From: Paenibacillus alkaliterrae
GTDB taxonomy: Bacteria > Bacillota > Bacilli > Paenibacillales > Paenibacillaceae
Assembly (NCBI RefSeq): GCF_021532375.1
Contig: NZ_JAKGAP010000028.1
Span: forward strand, 26,834 to 90,833
Direction: 5' to 3'
DNA: 64,000 nt
The translations under genes and the position numbers were made by a program. Numbering within the stretch: position 1 is the stretch's first letter; each line of letters opens with the position of its first letter. Below, piece by piece: positions 52,380 through 61,037 of the stretch. The notes under the pieces are model-generated. The model was given only the letters and a program-made list of their open reading frames with translations, was not told the DNA's origin and did no database searches.

Positions 52380-53623
52380 CCATTAATACGGCCAGATTGG
52401 AGAAAACCATTCATGAACTCGGCCAAATCGGTGCGAACGAGCAGGGAGGCTTGGATCGAACGGCGTTTACGCCGGCAGAATTGACAGCCCGGGACTGGTT
52501 GAAGGAGAAGCTGGCGGAGCTCGGCTTGGACGTTCGCGTCGACGAAGCGGCCAATATTTGGGCCATTCGGCGGGGCGGGATCAACGAGCTTCCGGTCATT
52601 GCTTTCGGCTCCCACGTCGATACGGTGCCGAATGGGGGCAAGTACGACGGGGCGCTCGGCGTCTTATTAGCCTTGGAAGTCATGCGCGTGCTGGAGGAGC
52701 AAGGCATAACGACCCGGCATCCGCTCGGGCTCGTTTCTTTCAGCGCGGAAGAACCGAATCCGTTCGGTTTATCGACGTTCGGCAGCCGAACGGCAGCCGG
52801 TAAGCTGACCAGGCGTGACTTGGATGGCGTCCGGAATGATAGCGGAAAGCTTCTGGTCGACGCGCTGCGCCAAGCGGGCGGAGACCCGGACCGGTACGGG
52901 CAGGCGCGCAGGAAGCCGGAAGAGTTCGCAGCGTTTCTCGAGGTTCACATCGAGCAAGGAAAAAGGCTGTTGGACCGCGGTATTCCGGTTGGCGTCGTAA
53001 CCGCGATCACGGGTATTTACCGCGAGGAAGTGACGGTCGCCGGTGTGCCGAATCATGCGGGGACGACACTGATGCATGACAGGACCGATGCGTTAATGGG
53101 GGCGGCCGAAGCGATGCTCGCGCTGGAGAGGGTTTGCCGGGAGCATCAAGCGGACGAAACGGTGGGGACGGTCGGAAAGATTGCGAACTACCCGAATGCA
53201 GCCAATATTATTCCGGGAAAAGTGAAGTTTCACATGGAGATCCGCGGAAAAACCAGGGCCGACATTCAGGAAACGACCGCTGAATGGGAAAAGCATGCGG
53301 CTCGCATTTGCTCCGGAAGGGGAGTACGCATCGAGCGGCAGTTGCTGCTCGACCAGCATCCTGCCGCCATGGATCCGCTTGTTATCGAGACCTGCATCTT
53401 GCAGGCAGAGAAGCTCGGGTATGCGCACTATTCACTAGGCAGCATGGCCGGTCACGACGCGGCGCATATGGCGTCGCTCACCCGGTCGGGAATGCTCTTC
53501 GTGCCCAGCCTGGACGGAATAAGCCATTGTCCGGAAGAGGAAAGCAGAATCGAAGATATAGAGAAGGCTGGAAACGTCTTGCTTCACGCCATCTTGGCGC
53601 TGGATGAGCGATTGGATTGTTAA
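52367..53623 (+). CDS. M20-family amidohydrolase (N-carbamoyl/allantoate type), predicted N-formylglutamate deformylase role
   Basis: 418 residues of the allantoate amidohydrolase / N-carbamoyl-L-amino-acid hydrolase family. Metal sites: AFGSHVDTVPNGGKYDGALG, SAEEPNPFG, EVHIEQG, and the C-terminal ISHCPEE. Dimer-domain residues in VPNHAGTTLMHDRTDA and NYPNAANIIPGKVKF. It lies inside the hut operon, overlapping hutI by 13 bases and the next gene by 20 bases, while no HutG (formiminoglutamase or N-formylglutamate amidohydrolase) is present. Enzymes of this family can hydrolyse N-formyl amino acids, so it may carry out the last step. This role is inference; family membership is clear. Confidence 0.85.
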   Translation: MRAITINTARLEKTIHELGQIGANEQGGLDRTAFTPAELTARDWLKEKLAELGLDVRVDEAANIWAIRRGGINELPVIAFGSHVDTVPNGGKYDGALGVLLALEVMRVLEEQGITTRHPLGLVSFSAEEPNPFGLSTFGSRTAAGKLTRRDLDGVRNDSGKLLVDALRQAGGDPDRYGQARRKPEEFAAFLEVHIEQGKRLLDRGIPVGVVTAITGIYREEVTVAGVPNHAGTTLMHDRTDALMGAAEAMLALERVCREHQADETVGTVGKIANYPNAANIIPGKVKFHMEIRGKTRADIQETTAEWEKHAARICSGRGVRIERQLLLDQHPAAMDPLVIETCILQAEKLGYAHYSLGSMAGHDAAHMASLTRSGMLFVPSLDGISHCPEEESRIEDIEKAGNVLLHAILALDERLDC

Positions 53624-54968
53624 GGGGGCTGGCATTAGTATGCGGAAACTGTATTTGGCGGATTATGTTTATACAAACGGAGCGTTTCAGAAAGATTTTG
53701 CTCTTCTTGAGGAGAACGGCGTGATTTTGGAGACAGGACCTTCGGATATGGTTTCCTCAAAATATGCTGAAGCCGAGCGTGTCCGCTGGGAAGGAAAAGC
53801 GATCGTGCCGGGAACAGTCAATGCGCATAATCATTCTTTTCAAAGCTTGCTGCGCGGCATCGCCATCGATAAACCGTTTCTGGAATGGAGAGATCAGGCG
53901 CTGTACCGGTACACGCCTCTATTGGATGAAGAAGCGATTTATACGGGAGCTCTATTAGCCTTCGGGGAAATGATGCGTTACGGCGTGACGACCGTCAGCG
54001 ATTTCTTCTACGTTCATAACGGAGGCACAGCCTATGACGAAGCGGTTATTAAGGCGGCGAAGGACGTAGGCATCCGGCTTGTTTTTGCAAGAACGATGTA
54101 CGATTGGAGCGGCGCTCCCTCGGCCTATAGGGAAACGGTGCCGGAGGCCGTGGAACGGACCCGATCTCTTGCCGTCAAATACCAGGGAGACCCGATGGTT
54201 ACGGTGCATCCGGCGCCGCACAGCCCGCACGCGGCTTCCCCGGAAATGATTAAGGCCGGCCATCGGCTTGCTGCCGAGCTGGATACTCCTTTTCATATTC
54301 ATGTCGCGGAAGAAATGTTCGAAGTCGAGGAGACGTTAAGGGATTATGGCCTGAGGCCCATTCAATATTTGGATTCGTTAGGCGTACTCGATGAACGGAT
54401 GATCGCCATCCATTTGGTGTGGCTGGACGATTCGGAGGTCGAGCTGATCGGCAGCCGCAGCGGTTCGCTTGCTTACTGCCCATCCAGCAATATGTTTTTG
54501 GCGGATGGCGTCACCCGAATTCCGGATCTCATGAAATCCGGCGTGAGGATTTCCTTGGGAACGGATGGGGGCTGCAGCAACAACCGGATCAGTGTGTTTG
54601 AAGAAATGCGGATGTGCGCTTTGCTTCAGAAGGTGACCCGGTTAAACGGAACTTGCGTGACGGCTAACGATGTTTTTCGCATGGGTACCGTGAATGGAGC
54701 CGATGCGTTAAGACTGCCGACCGGATCGCTCGAAGCCGGAAAAGCGGCGGATTTCATCGCGCTGGACCTTCTGGACTTGTCTTTGGCGCCGAAACGCGAA
54801 TTGTTCGCGAATATGGTATATGCCATGCAGCCGGGCGCGATCGCCCATGTCGTGATAGGCGGCCGACCCGTATTTAGCGAAGGAAAGCTGCTCACCGTTA
54901 CCGGGCAAGAAATAGGTTCGCGGGTGGATCGGTTATTCGACAAGTGGGGCGGAATCGCAGCTATATAG
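53604..54968 (+). CDS. COG0402 amidohydrolase, HutF-like (formimino-glutamate deiminase) candidate
   Basis: 454 residues, metal-dependent deaminase fold. Ligands: VNAHNHSFQSLLRG, FHIHVAEE, IAIHLVWLDDSE, SLGTDGGCSNNRIS. FLEWRDQALYRY and VTTVSDFFYVHNGG recall HutF (formimidoylglutamate deiminase), which removes ammonia from formiminoglutamate to give N-formylglutamate. The true start is probably ATG 53640 (MRKLYLADYVYTNG, GGGGGCTGG upstream); the frame also extends back to 53604. As last gene of the hut operon, next to an M20 hydrolase and without HutG, the five-step HutF route is the simplest reading. Another COG0402 deaminase (for purines or S-adenosylhomocysteine) cannot be excluded. Confidence 0.75.
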   Translation: MSDWIVKGAGISMRKLYLADYVYTNGAFQKDFALLEENGVILETGPSDMVSSKYAEAERVRWEGKAIVPGTVNAHNHSFQSLLRGIAIDKPFLEWRDQALYRYTPLLDEEAIYTGALLAFGEMMRYGVTTVSDFFYVHNGGTAYDEAVIKAAKDVGIRLVFARTMYDWSGAPSAYRETVPEAVERTRSLAVKYQGDPMVTVHPAPHSPHAASPEMIKAGHRLAAELDTPFHIHVAEEMFEVEETLRDYGLRPIQYLDSLGVLDERMIAIHLVWLDDSEVELIGSRSGSLAYCPSSNMFLADGVTRIPDLMKSGVRISLGTDGGCSNNRISVFEEMRMCALLQKVTRLNGTCVTANDVFRMGTVNGADALRLPTGSLEAGKAADFIALDLLDLSLAPKRELFANMVYAMQPGAIAHVVIGGRPVFSEGKLLTVTGQEIGSRVDRLFDKWGGIAAI

Positions 54969-55036
54969 CGGTCTTAATAATGCATTTTTTACTTAAAAAA
55001 AGCAATCCGTAAGAAATCCCTTCATCCAAAATATAG

Positions 55037-55042
55037 TATAAT
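55037..55042 (+). promoter_or_regulatory. -10 element upstream of the drrAB-like genes
   Basis: TATAAT at 55037-55042; no clear -35 at 16-18 bases. Start codon 49 bases downstream. Confidence 0.35.
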
Positions 55043-55090
55043 TAGTCAGAAGCGTTTGAGCATTTGTCCAATCAGGAAGAGGGGGAACGT

Positions 55091-56095
55091 ATGAGCAGGC
55101 CAAGCTCTGAGCAGGAATATGCAATCGAAGCCGTAAATTTAGTGAAGAAGTTCGGCGATCAGCGGGTCGTCGACGGGATCTCTCTTAAGGTTCCGCGGGG
55201 TACGATATACGGATTTTTAGGACCCAATGGCGCCGGTAAAACGACCACAATCAAAATGCTGGCGACATTGCTGCGGCCGGATGAGGGTTCCGCCAAAGTG
55301 ATGGGCTGCGATTTAGAGAAGGAAACGAACAAGGTCAGGCAATGCATCAGTCTTACCGGTCAGTTTGCTTCCGTTGATGAGGAACTGTCGGGCCGGGAGA
55401 ACTTAATCCTCATCGCACGTCTTGTCGGTTTCTCCAGGCAGGGGGCCAAGGAGCGCGCGATTGATTTGTTGAAGGCGTTCAACCTCGAGGATGCCGCAAA
55501 ACGCCAAGTGAAGAAATATTCAGGCGGCATGCGGCGGAGGATTGATATCGCTGCAAGTATCGTGACGTCGCCCGATCTGCTGTTTTTGGATGAACCGACG
55601 ACAGGGCTTGATCCAAGAAGCCGAAATCAGGTTTGGGATATTATCCGTGTGCTTGTGAGGAACGGAACGACTGTCTTCTTGACGACGCAATACCTGGAGG
55701 AAGCCGATCAATTAGCGGACCGAATCGGTGTCATCGACCATGGGCGGCTCATCGCGGAAGGGACGAGCAAGGAGCTGAAGGCTTTGGTGGGAGCAGGGAG
55801 GCTGACGGTCCATCTCCATACCCCTGATGACCTGGCGAAGGCCAAGACTATTCTGGAAGAGCTGACCGGCGATGCCGTCGAAATGGATGAACGGACGCTT
55901 AAGCTGACCGCCCCGATTACGGATCATGGCGAAGCCGCTTCCGCTCTCAGCCGCTTAGTGACGGAGAATCTGCAAATCTCTGATTTTTCAATGGGACAGC
56001 CTAGCTTGGATGAAGTATTCTTGACGCTTACCGGCAAGACGACAGGCCAGGCCGAATCGGAAGGGGAGGAAGCCGATGATAATCAAGCAGGATGA
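55091..56095 (+). CDS. ABC exporter ATPase (DrrA type)
   Basis: 334 residues. Walker A GPNGAGKTTT, Q-loop SLTGQFASVDEELSGREN, signature YSGGMRRRIDIAASI, Walker B LLFLDEPTTGLD, H-loop TTQYLEEADQLAD. The daunorubicin-resistance DrrA C-terminal region follows (TLKLTAPITDHGEAASALSRL, FSMGQPSLDEVFLTLTGK). The start ATG 55091 has GAGGGGG upstream. It overlaps the permease gene by 20 bases. Predicted to power export of a drug or lipid-like compound. Confidence 0.92.
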   Translation: MSRPSSEQEYAIEAVNLVKKFGDQRVVDGISLKVPRGTIYGFLGPNGAGKTTTIKMLATLLRPDEGSAKVMGCDLEKETNKVRQCISLTGQFASVDEELSGRENLILIARLVGFSRQGAKERAIDLLKAFNLEDAAKRQVKKYSGGMRRRIDIAASIVTSPDLLFLDEPTTGLDPRSRNQVWDIIRVLVRNGTTVFLTTQYLEEADQLADRIGVIDHGRLIAEGTSKELKALVGAGRLTVHLHTPDDLAKAKTILEELTGDAVEMDERTLKLTAPITDHGEAASALSRLVTENLQISDFSMGQPSLDEVFLTLTGKTTGQAESEGEEADDNQAG

Positions 56096-56900
56096 CAATA
56101 CGGATTTGCAAAAAGCGTTAACGCTTTCGCTTCGCCCAAGCCGGCCTAGCGCGTTGAGCGCCTCTTTAACCTTCGGCTGGCGAGCGCTCCTGAAAATCAA
56201 ATACGTACCTGAGCAATTGTTTGACGTGACGGCTTTCCCGGTCATATTCCTGCTGATGTTCACGTACCTCTTCGGCGGCGCGATATCGGGGTCCACGGGA
56301 GAATATCTGGATTTCGTCCTTCCAGGCATTCTTGTCATGACGGTTGCGATGATCACGATGTACACGGGAATCGATTTGAATAAAGACATCCAGAAGGGGA
56401 TCTTCGACCGCTTCCGAACCTTGCCGTTTTGGCGTCCGGCCTCATTGGTCGGAGCATTGCTCGTAGATGCCCTGCGTTATTTACTGGCCTCTACCATCAT
56501 GATAGGTCTAGGCTATCTGTTAGGCTTCAGACCGGAAAACGGCTTCGGCGGACTGGTTTTCGGCGTTCTTCTCCTTTTGTTATTCGCTTTCAGCTTGTCC
56601 TGGATATGGACGTTTCTGGGTCTCATTGTCCGTACCGAAAAAGCGCTGATGGGCATCAGCATGATGGTGCTTTTCCCGCTGACGTTTCTGAGCAGCGTGT
56701 TCGTGGACACGTCGACGATGCCGAACTGGCTGCAGAAGTTTGTGGATATAAACCCTATCACGCTGGTAGTCGACGCCGTACGGGGATTCATTCACGGCAC
56801 GGTGACGAGCGGACAGCTATACACGGTATTAATCGTTTCGGCAGCTTTGATTATCGTTTTTGCTCCGCTTACGATGTATTTTTATAATAATAAAAAATAA
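56076..56900 (+). CDS. ABC-2 type exporter permease (DrrB type)
   Basis: 274 residues with six helices. The N-terminal SLTFGWRALLKIKYVPEQLFD, FLLMFTYLFGGAISG, DLNKDIQKGIFDRFRTLPFW, SSVFVDTSTMPNWLQKFVDI NPIT pattern is typical of DrrB. ATG 56076 has GGGGAGG upstream. Membrane partner of the preceding ATPase. Confidence 0.9.
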   Translation: MIIKQDDNTDLQKALTLSLRPSRPSALSASLTFGWRALLKIKYVPEQLFDVTAFPVIFLLMFTYLFGGAISGSTGEYLDFVLPGILVMTVAMITMYTGIDLNKDIQKGIFDRFRTLPFWRPASLVGALLVDALRYLLASTIMIGLGYLLGFRPENGFGGLVFGVLLLLLFAFSLSWIWTFLGLIVRTEKALMGISMMVLFPLTFLSSVFVDTSTMPNWLQKFVDINPITLVVDAVRGFIHGTVTSGQLYTVLIVSAALIIVFAPLTMYFYNNKK

Positions 56901-56946
56901 GCACGCGGCTCCTTTCGTGGCGAAGCCGCCTTGAAAGGCAGGCATG

Positions 56947-57259
56947 GCGGGATAGAAGGCTGACTCCAAAATCGGAGTTGGCCTTTTTTTGGATATTGCC
57001 GGATGCCCCACTAATCTCCGCAAATACGCTCACTTCATCGCCAGCTTGTAATCGTACGATACCAGAGACATCAATTTCGTTACTTCCCAAACTAATCCTT
57101 TCACGATCTGAAATTTTAGGGCTACCATTTACAATTATCGACAAAAATATATTTGGTGTTGTTGAAACAGTATCGGATTCAAATGAAATACTTGCAAAAA
57201 AGGCGTATACACCACTTTGTCTTGGACTAAATGTCGCTGTAATCGGATTATAATTCTAT
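56947..57259 (-). pseudogene. C1q-like (BclA C-terminal type) domain relic
   Basis: The minus strand encodes YNPITATFSPRQSGVYAFFA, SISFESDTVSTTPNIFLS, IIVNGSPKISDR, RLQAGDEVSVFAEISG and a final SDFGVSLLSRH. This is the jelly-roll domain that ends collagen-like exosporium glycoproteins and C1q-type proteins. A TAG lies just upstream, and no Gly-X-Y repeat or start is found in 57260-57510, so only the C-terminal domain remains. The frame runs on past its natural end into the DrrB gene. Confidence 0.55.
56958..56990 (+). terminator. Rho-independent terminator of the exporter operon
   Basis: Stem GGCTGACTCC / GGAGTTGGCC (two G-T pairs), 6-base loop, then seven T. It lies inside the C1q-like relic. 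Confidence 0.8.
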
Positions 57260-57510
57260 TTATATTGCTATAGACTGGTTTACTTGTTATAGCAATTCTT
57301 TATTATATGGATGGATACTTTTTAATAGATACGGTATCTGCCTGGACAAGATTAAAAAGGCTTTTCTACCTTTCGAATTTTCATTATAAAAGGCTTCCCC
57401 GGATTTGAGTTCCGCTGTTCCCTATCTTTCTTTTAACTAGACTATCACCGTATCCCCTTCTATTACTGCTTCATAGAATGCTCTATGAAAACAATTAGGA
57501 GGGGAAGTAT
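57260..57510. other. Intergenic, no gene seen
   Basis: AT-rich. Contains a possible small stem (AAAAGGC...) near 57350-57400. The AGGAGGGG ribosome binding site of the next gene lies at 57498-57505. Confidence 0.4.
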
Positions 57511-58827
57511 ATGTACGGATTCTCTATGATTCAGTTCGTTCGTCGTAACGGGAAACAGCTGGATAAACAGTTAAGAGAGCAAATGCTTGAGCTGTACCGA
57601 CCGTTCCGGTGGATTCCCTGCTTTCTTCATTCATCTTTGGAAAAAATATTAAAAACGACCAAAACCTATTCCGTTATCATTGAGTTTGAGGATTGTGATG
57701 AACCTTACTGCGATCTGGTTAATCTTGTTCATCAAACCGCTAAACAAAACATGAGATGCCGCGTGAAGCATGAGTTCCCAGCTATTTCATGCTGCTCTGC
57801 CGAATTAACCCCCCTAGGGATCGAAAGACTGCTGAAAAACTGCCGTCGGATCAAAAAGGTGCATTACGACCGTAAAGTTAAAGCGCTGTTGAATGTTGCA
57901 ACTCCGTCCATTCATGCGGATTTGGTTCATCAATCCGGACTCACCGGGAAAGGTGTGACCATCGCGGTTGTGGATACCGGGATCTATCAGCATGAAGATT
58001 TAATGAACCCGACGAAACGGATCGTAGCGTTTAAAGACTTCGTTAACAATCGGCCAACCGCTTATGACGATAATGGTCATGGAACACACTGTGCGGGGGA
58101 TGCGGCAGGGAATGGTTATGCTTCTGGAGGCCAATATCAAGGACCTGCACCGTCCGCCAATTTGATTGGCGTCAAGGTCCTGGACAGGATGGGTTCGGGG
58201 TCGCTCTCTACCGTCATCGCTGGCGTTCAATGGTGTATAGATAATAAGAAAACCTATTCGATCGACATTATATCAATGTCTTTGGGAAGCACGGCAACTG
58301 TCAGCGCAGCGGAGGATCCGGTGGTTAAAATCGTGGAGAAAGCTTGGGCAAGCGGGATTGTGGTTTGTGTCGCCGCCGGAAATGAGGGACCGGATGAAGG
58401 GACCATTGCCAGCCCGGGGATCAGCCCCATAATTATTACGGTAGGAGCCATGGACGATCAAAATACTCCCGACCGAAACGATGATCGGGTGGCCGATTTT
58501 TCCAGCCGTGGACCGACGATTGACGGGGTAATGAAGCCGGACCTATTAACCCCCGGAGACGATATCGTATCTTTGCGCTCCCCGAACTCCCACTTGGATA
58601 AGTTGTCCAAATCCAGCCGCGTAGGCTCGCGTTATTTCTCTCTATCGGGTACCTCAATGGCCACCCCGATCTGCGCAGGGGTTGCGGCACTCATCTTGGA
58701 GAAACATAAGGATTTTACCCCCGATCAGGTGAAACAAATGCTGCTGAACGGATGCGAAAACCGGGGCCTTCCCGAAGTTGTACAGGGACATGGGTATCTT
58801 GATGCGGAGAAAGCGCTGGAATCATAA
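57511..58827 (+). CDS. aprX: Intracellular subtilisin-like serine protease (AprX-like)
   Basis: 438 residues, close to B. subtilis AprX in length. No signal peptide. The first 130 residues are a non-secreted N-terminal region, then the S8 catalytic domain: Asp155 in VAVVDTGIYQHED (reading TIAVVDTGIY), His190 in DNGHGTHCAGDAAG, oxyanion Asn in CVAAGNEGPDEG, Ser382 in LSGTSMATPICAGVAALI. A late-stationary-phase cytoplasmic protease is the likely role. ATG 57511 with a strong AGGAGGGG upstream. A small terminator follows. Confidence 0.88.
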   Translation: MYGFSMIQFVRRNGKQLDKQLREQMLELYRPFRWIPCFLHSSLEKILKTTKTYSVIIEFEDCDEPYCDLVNLVHQTAKQNMRCRVKHEFPAISCCSAELTPLGIERLLKNCRRIKKVHYDRKVKALLNVATPSIHADLVHQSGLTGKGVTIAVVDTGIYQHEDLMNPTKRIVAFKDFVNNRPTAYDDNGHGTHCAGDAAGNGYASGGQYQGPAPSANLIGVKVLDRMGSGSLSTVIAGVQWCIDNKKTYSIDIISMSLGSTATVSAAEDPVVKIVEKAWASGIVVCVAAGNEGPDEGTIASPGISPIIITVGAMDDQNTPDRNDDRVADFSSRGPTIDGVMKPDLLTPGDDIVSLRSPNSHLDKLSKSSRVGSRYFSLSGTSMATPICAGVAALILEKHKDFTPDQVKQMLLNGCENRGLPEVVQGHGYLDAEKALES

Positions 58828-58830
58828 GGT

Positions 58831-58855
58831 AAACTGCTGATGAGGCAGTTTTTTC
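58831..58855 (+). terminator. Rho-independent terminator
   Basis: Stem AAACTGC / GCAGTTT, 7-base loop, T run. Confidence 0.75.
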
Positions 58856-58928
58856 TTTGTTTAGGAAATTATGCGGAGCTTAAAATTGTGGATAAGTCTG
58901 TCGAAATATAAGATAGGGGGGGATTGAC

Positions 58929-59557
58929 GTGGAGAAGCGTGAGACATGGAAGAAACGTGGAATAGTAAAACAGATCTTAAAGGATCACTTTCATGGATTC
59001 TGGGGACTCCACGCGAATCGATTCCCACAAGAGTTACAGGAAGCGATTCCGGAAGCAGTTATTTGGCACGTCCAGCGATAGCAGAATATCGTATTATAAA
59101 GTATGACTACGAAAAGGTTCATTATTGGTATGAAGATCATCAGACGGGGAAGAGAGTAGATGTTGTAGCGCCAGTCATGAAGTTTATTTATGATCTCGTG
59201 CAGCACATTCCGCCCAAGCATTTTCGAATGGTGGGAAGGTTTGGATTGTACAGTCGGAGTAAGAATAAAGAATCGCAGAAGATCATTAACCTGTGGCGTT
59301 ATATGGTGCATAAACAAATTGAAATGACGTTTCCGCTAAAGGAGAAAAAGAAAAAAACGTATCGGGAACGCATGCTGGAAACCTATGATCGCGATCCGAT
59401 ACAATGCCCTTGCTGCAAGCACGCGATGTTGCTTGTTGTTATTTGGCATGCGGATTACGGGCGGATTTATTATTATGATGAGGAACGTGAACGGGCATTT
59501 AAGAAGAAATGGGGAATAAGGACAGATGAGCGAAAGAGAGAACAAAGAACGGGATAA
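58929..59557 (+). pseudogene. IS91-type transposase, middle deleted
   Basis: The first frame (GTG 58929, GGGGGG upstream) gives TWKKRGIVKQILKDHFHGFW, LHANRFPQELQEAIPEAV, the N-terminal part of IS91 transposases, ending at TAG 59079-59081. The C-terminal part is in another frame: YDYEKVHYWYEDHQTGKRVD, FIYDLVQHIPPKHFRMVGRF, GLYSRSKNKESQKIINLWRY, QCPCCKHAMLLVVIWHADYG. The zinc-binding region and the Y2 catalytic tyrosines between them are missing. The C-terminal frame can also be read from ATG 58946, but as a fusion with out-of-frame sequence. Confidence 0.7.
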
Positions 59558-59780
59558 AGCAGAACAAGAAGAATCATTAGATGACTACTTATTTGAAGAT
59601 GATGATGAGGAAGAAATCTTTATCGACTACATTTGTGTAGATTGTCAATGCCTGGATCCTGTACCTGAATTCATCGTGGCAGAGTGCTCCTATGACTTGA
59701 AACCGGGTGAGAAACCGGAGTTCTTTTGTCCGGAGTGTAACGGAACCTTGGTGAGAAAGAAAGAGCCGGCGGAAGAATAA
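59526..59780 (+). CDS. Small acidic zinc-ribbon protein, IS91-associated
   Basis: 84 residues. An acidic N-terminal half (EESLDDYLFEDDDEEEIF) and a four-Cys ribbon: CVDCQC ... FFCPECNGTLVRKK. It overlaps the transposase 3' end by 32 bases and lies inside the element boundary, so it is probably a passenger or helper gene of the element. Function unknown. Confidence 0.55.
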   Translation: MSERENKERDKAEQEESLDDYLFEDDDEEEIFIDYICVDCQCLDPVPEFIVAECSYDLKPGEKPEFFCPECNGTLVRKKEPAEE

Positions 59781-59903
59781 CCGTTGGCAAGTACGTTAAG
59801 TCACCGTTAGGTGATTTTGTTCTTGTTAATTTGTAGCTTTATCCAACCGAATGACCGTCGAATTCAAACATGCTGCCAATCTCTTTCCGCGACGAATGGA
59901 ACG

Positions 59904-59940
59904 AAAAAAAGCGCTCTTGTCATAAATAGACAGGGCGCTT
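59904..59940 (-). terminator. Rho-independent terminator of the manC operon (minus strand)
   Basis: On the minus strand AAGCGCCCTGTC / GACAAGAGCGC with a 7-base loop, then TTTTTTT. Confidence 0.85.
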
Positions 59941-59957
59941 AGCTTATTCATTTCAAA

Positions 59958-61037
59958 CTAAATATATTCGGTCATTCCATTTTCCTGCAGCAGTTCGACG
60001 ATGTCTTTGACAGACTGCGCTTTGTCCTTGGGACAGATTAATAGCGCATCCCCGGTATCCGCAATGATGAAGCCGTCTACGCCTATTGTCGTGATTAGTC
60101 TGCCGTTTCCATATATGATCGAATTGCGTGTATCTAAGCCCATGTGATTCGCTTTTATAATGTTGCCTGATTTATCCGGCGGGAAGATCGCGCCAAGCGC
60201 ATCCCAGCTGCCGATATCATTCCAGCCAAATTGGCCGGACAGAACAACTACTTCATCGGAGCGCTCAAGGATGCCGTAATCGATCGAAATGTTTTGAAGC
60301 GTCGGATAAATCTCATTAATGATCTCCTCTTCCTGCTCCGAACCCAGATATTCGCTGATTGGAAGCATCGTCTTATACAGCCGGGGCAGGTAGCGCTTGA
60401 AATGATCAATAATGACGGATGTTTTCCAAATGAATATACCGCTATTCCATAAATAATTACCTGACGACAGATAGCCTTGCGCTTTCTGGAAGTTCGGTTT
60501 TTCTACAAATTCTGCTACTTCGTATACGGCCACTGGATTCGAAGCAATAGGCTCCTTATCAAAAGCGATATAGCCGTAGCCGGTAGAAGGGAACGTCGGC
60601 TTGATTCCGATGGTTACGATTTTGTCCGTCTCCATCGCGACCGTACAGGCTTCGTCCAGCGTAAGCCGGAATTGTTCTTCATCCGTTATATAATGATCGG
60701 AAGGCAATACGACCATTAAGGAATCACCGTGGGATTTTTCTATAGATATCGCCGCAAAAAGTATGCTAGCAGCCGTGTTTCGCGCAACAGGCTCGATCAA
60801 AATATTACGGCTTAATACACTGCTGTGCATGATGCTCTCCAGCAATACGGCTTGAGAACGATTCGTAACGATTACTGTATTTTCCTGAGGGATAATGCCT
60901 TTGAACCGTTCGATGGTATCGTTTAACATAATATCGTTTCCGCTAATATTTAGCAGCTGCTTCGGAATCTCTTGTCTGGAAAGCGGCCAAAAGCGGGTTC
61001 CGCCCCCGCCTGCAAGGATAGTGGCGAATTTATTCAT
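59958..61037 (-). CDS. manC: Mannose-1-phosphate guanylyltransferase
   Basis: 359 residues, nucleotidyltransferase only (no phosphomannose isomerase domain). Makes GDP-mannose. Signature ILAGGGGTRFWPLSRQEIPKQ, IEPVARNTAASI, VVLPSDHYI, GYGYIAFDKEP, FVEKPN, LWNSGIFIWKTS, SIDYGILERSDEVVVL, FGWNDIGSWDAL. It overlaps the next upstream gene by 8 bases and is last in a three-gene operon with a GT4 glycosyltransferase, so the GDP-mannose probably feeds that enzyme. Confidence 0.93.
   Translation of the reverse strand: MNKFATILAGGGGTRFWPLSRQEIPKQLLNISGNDIMLNDTIERFKGIIPQENTVIVTNRSQAVLLESIMHSSVLSRNILIEPVARNTAASILFAAISIEKSHGDSLMVVLPSDHYITDEEQFRLTLDEACTVAMETDKIVTIGIKPTFPSTGYGYIAFDKEPIASNPVAVYEVAEFVEKPNFQKAQGYLSSGNYLWNSGIFIWKTSVIIDHFKRYLPRLYKTMLPISEYLGSEQEEEIINEIYPTLQNISIDYGILERSDEVVVLSGQFGWNDIGSWDALGAIFPPDKSGNIIKANHMGLDTRNSIIYGNGRLITTIGVDGFIIADTGDALLICPKDKAQSVKDIVELLQENGMTEYI

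Larger units (their letters stand above)
58929..59822 (+). mobile_element. IS91-like (Y2 transposase) element, internally deleted
   Basis: Contains the transposase remnant and an accessory zinc-ribbon gene. The right end has a hairpin TCACC-GTTA-GGTGA (59801-59814) followed by GTTC (59819-59822), the arrangement expected at the origin end of IS91-family elements. The left end is not defined. Confidence 0.55.
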
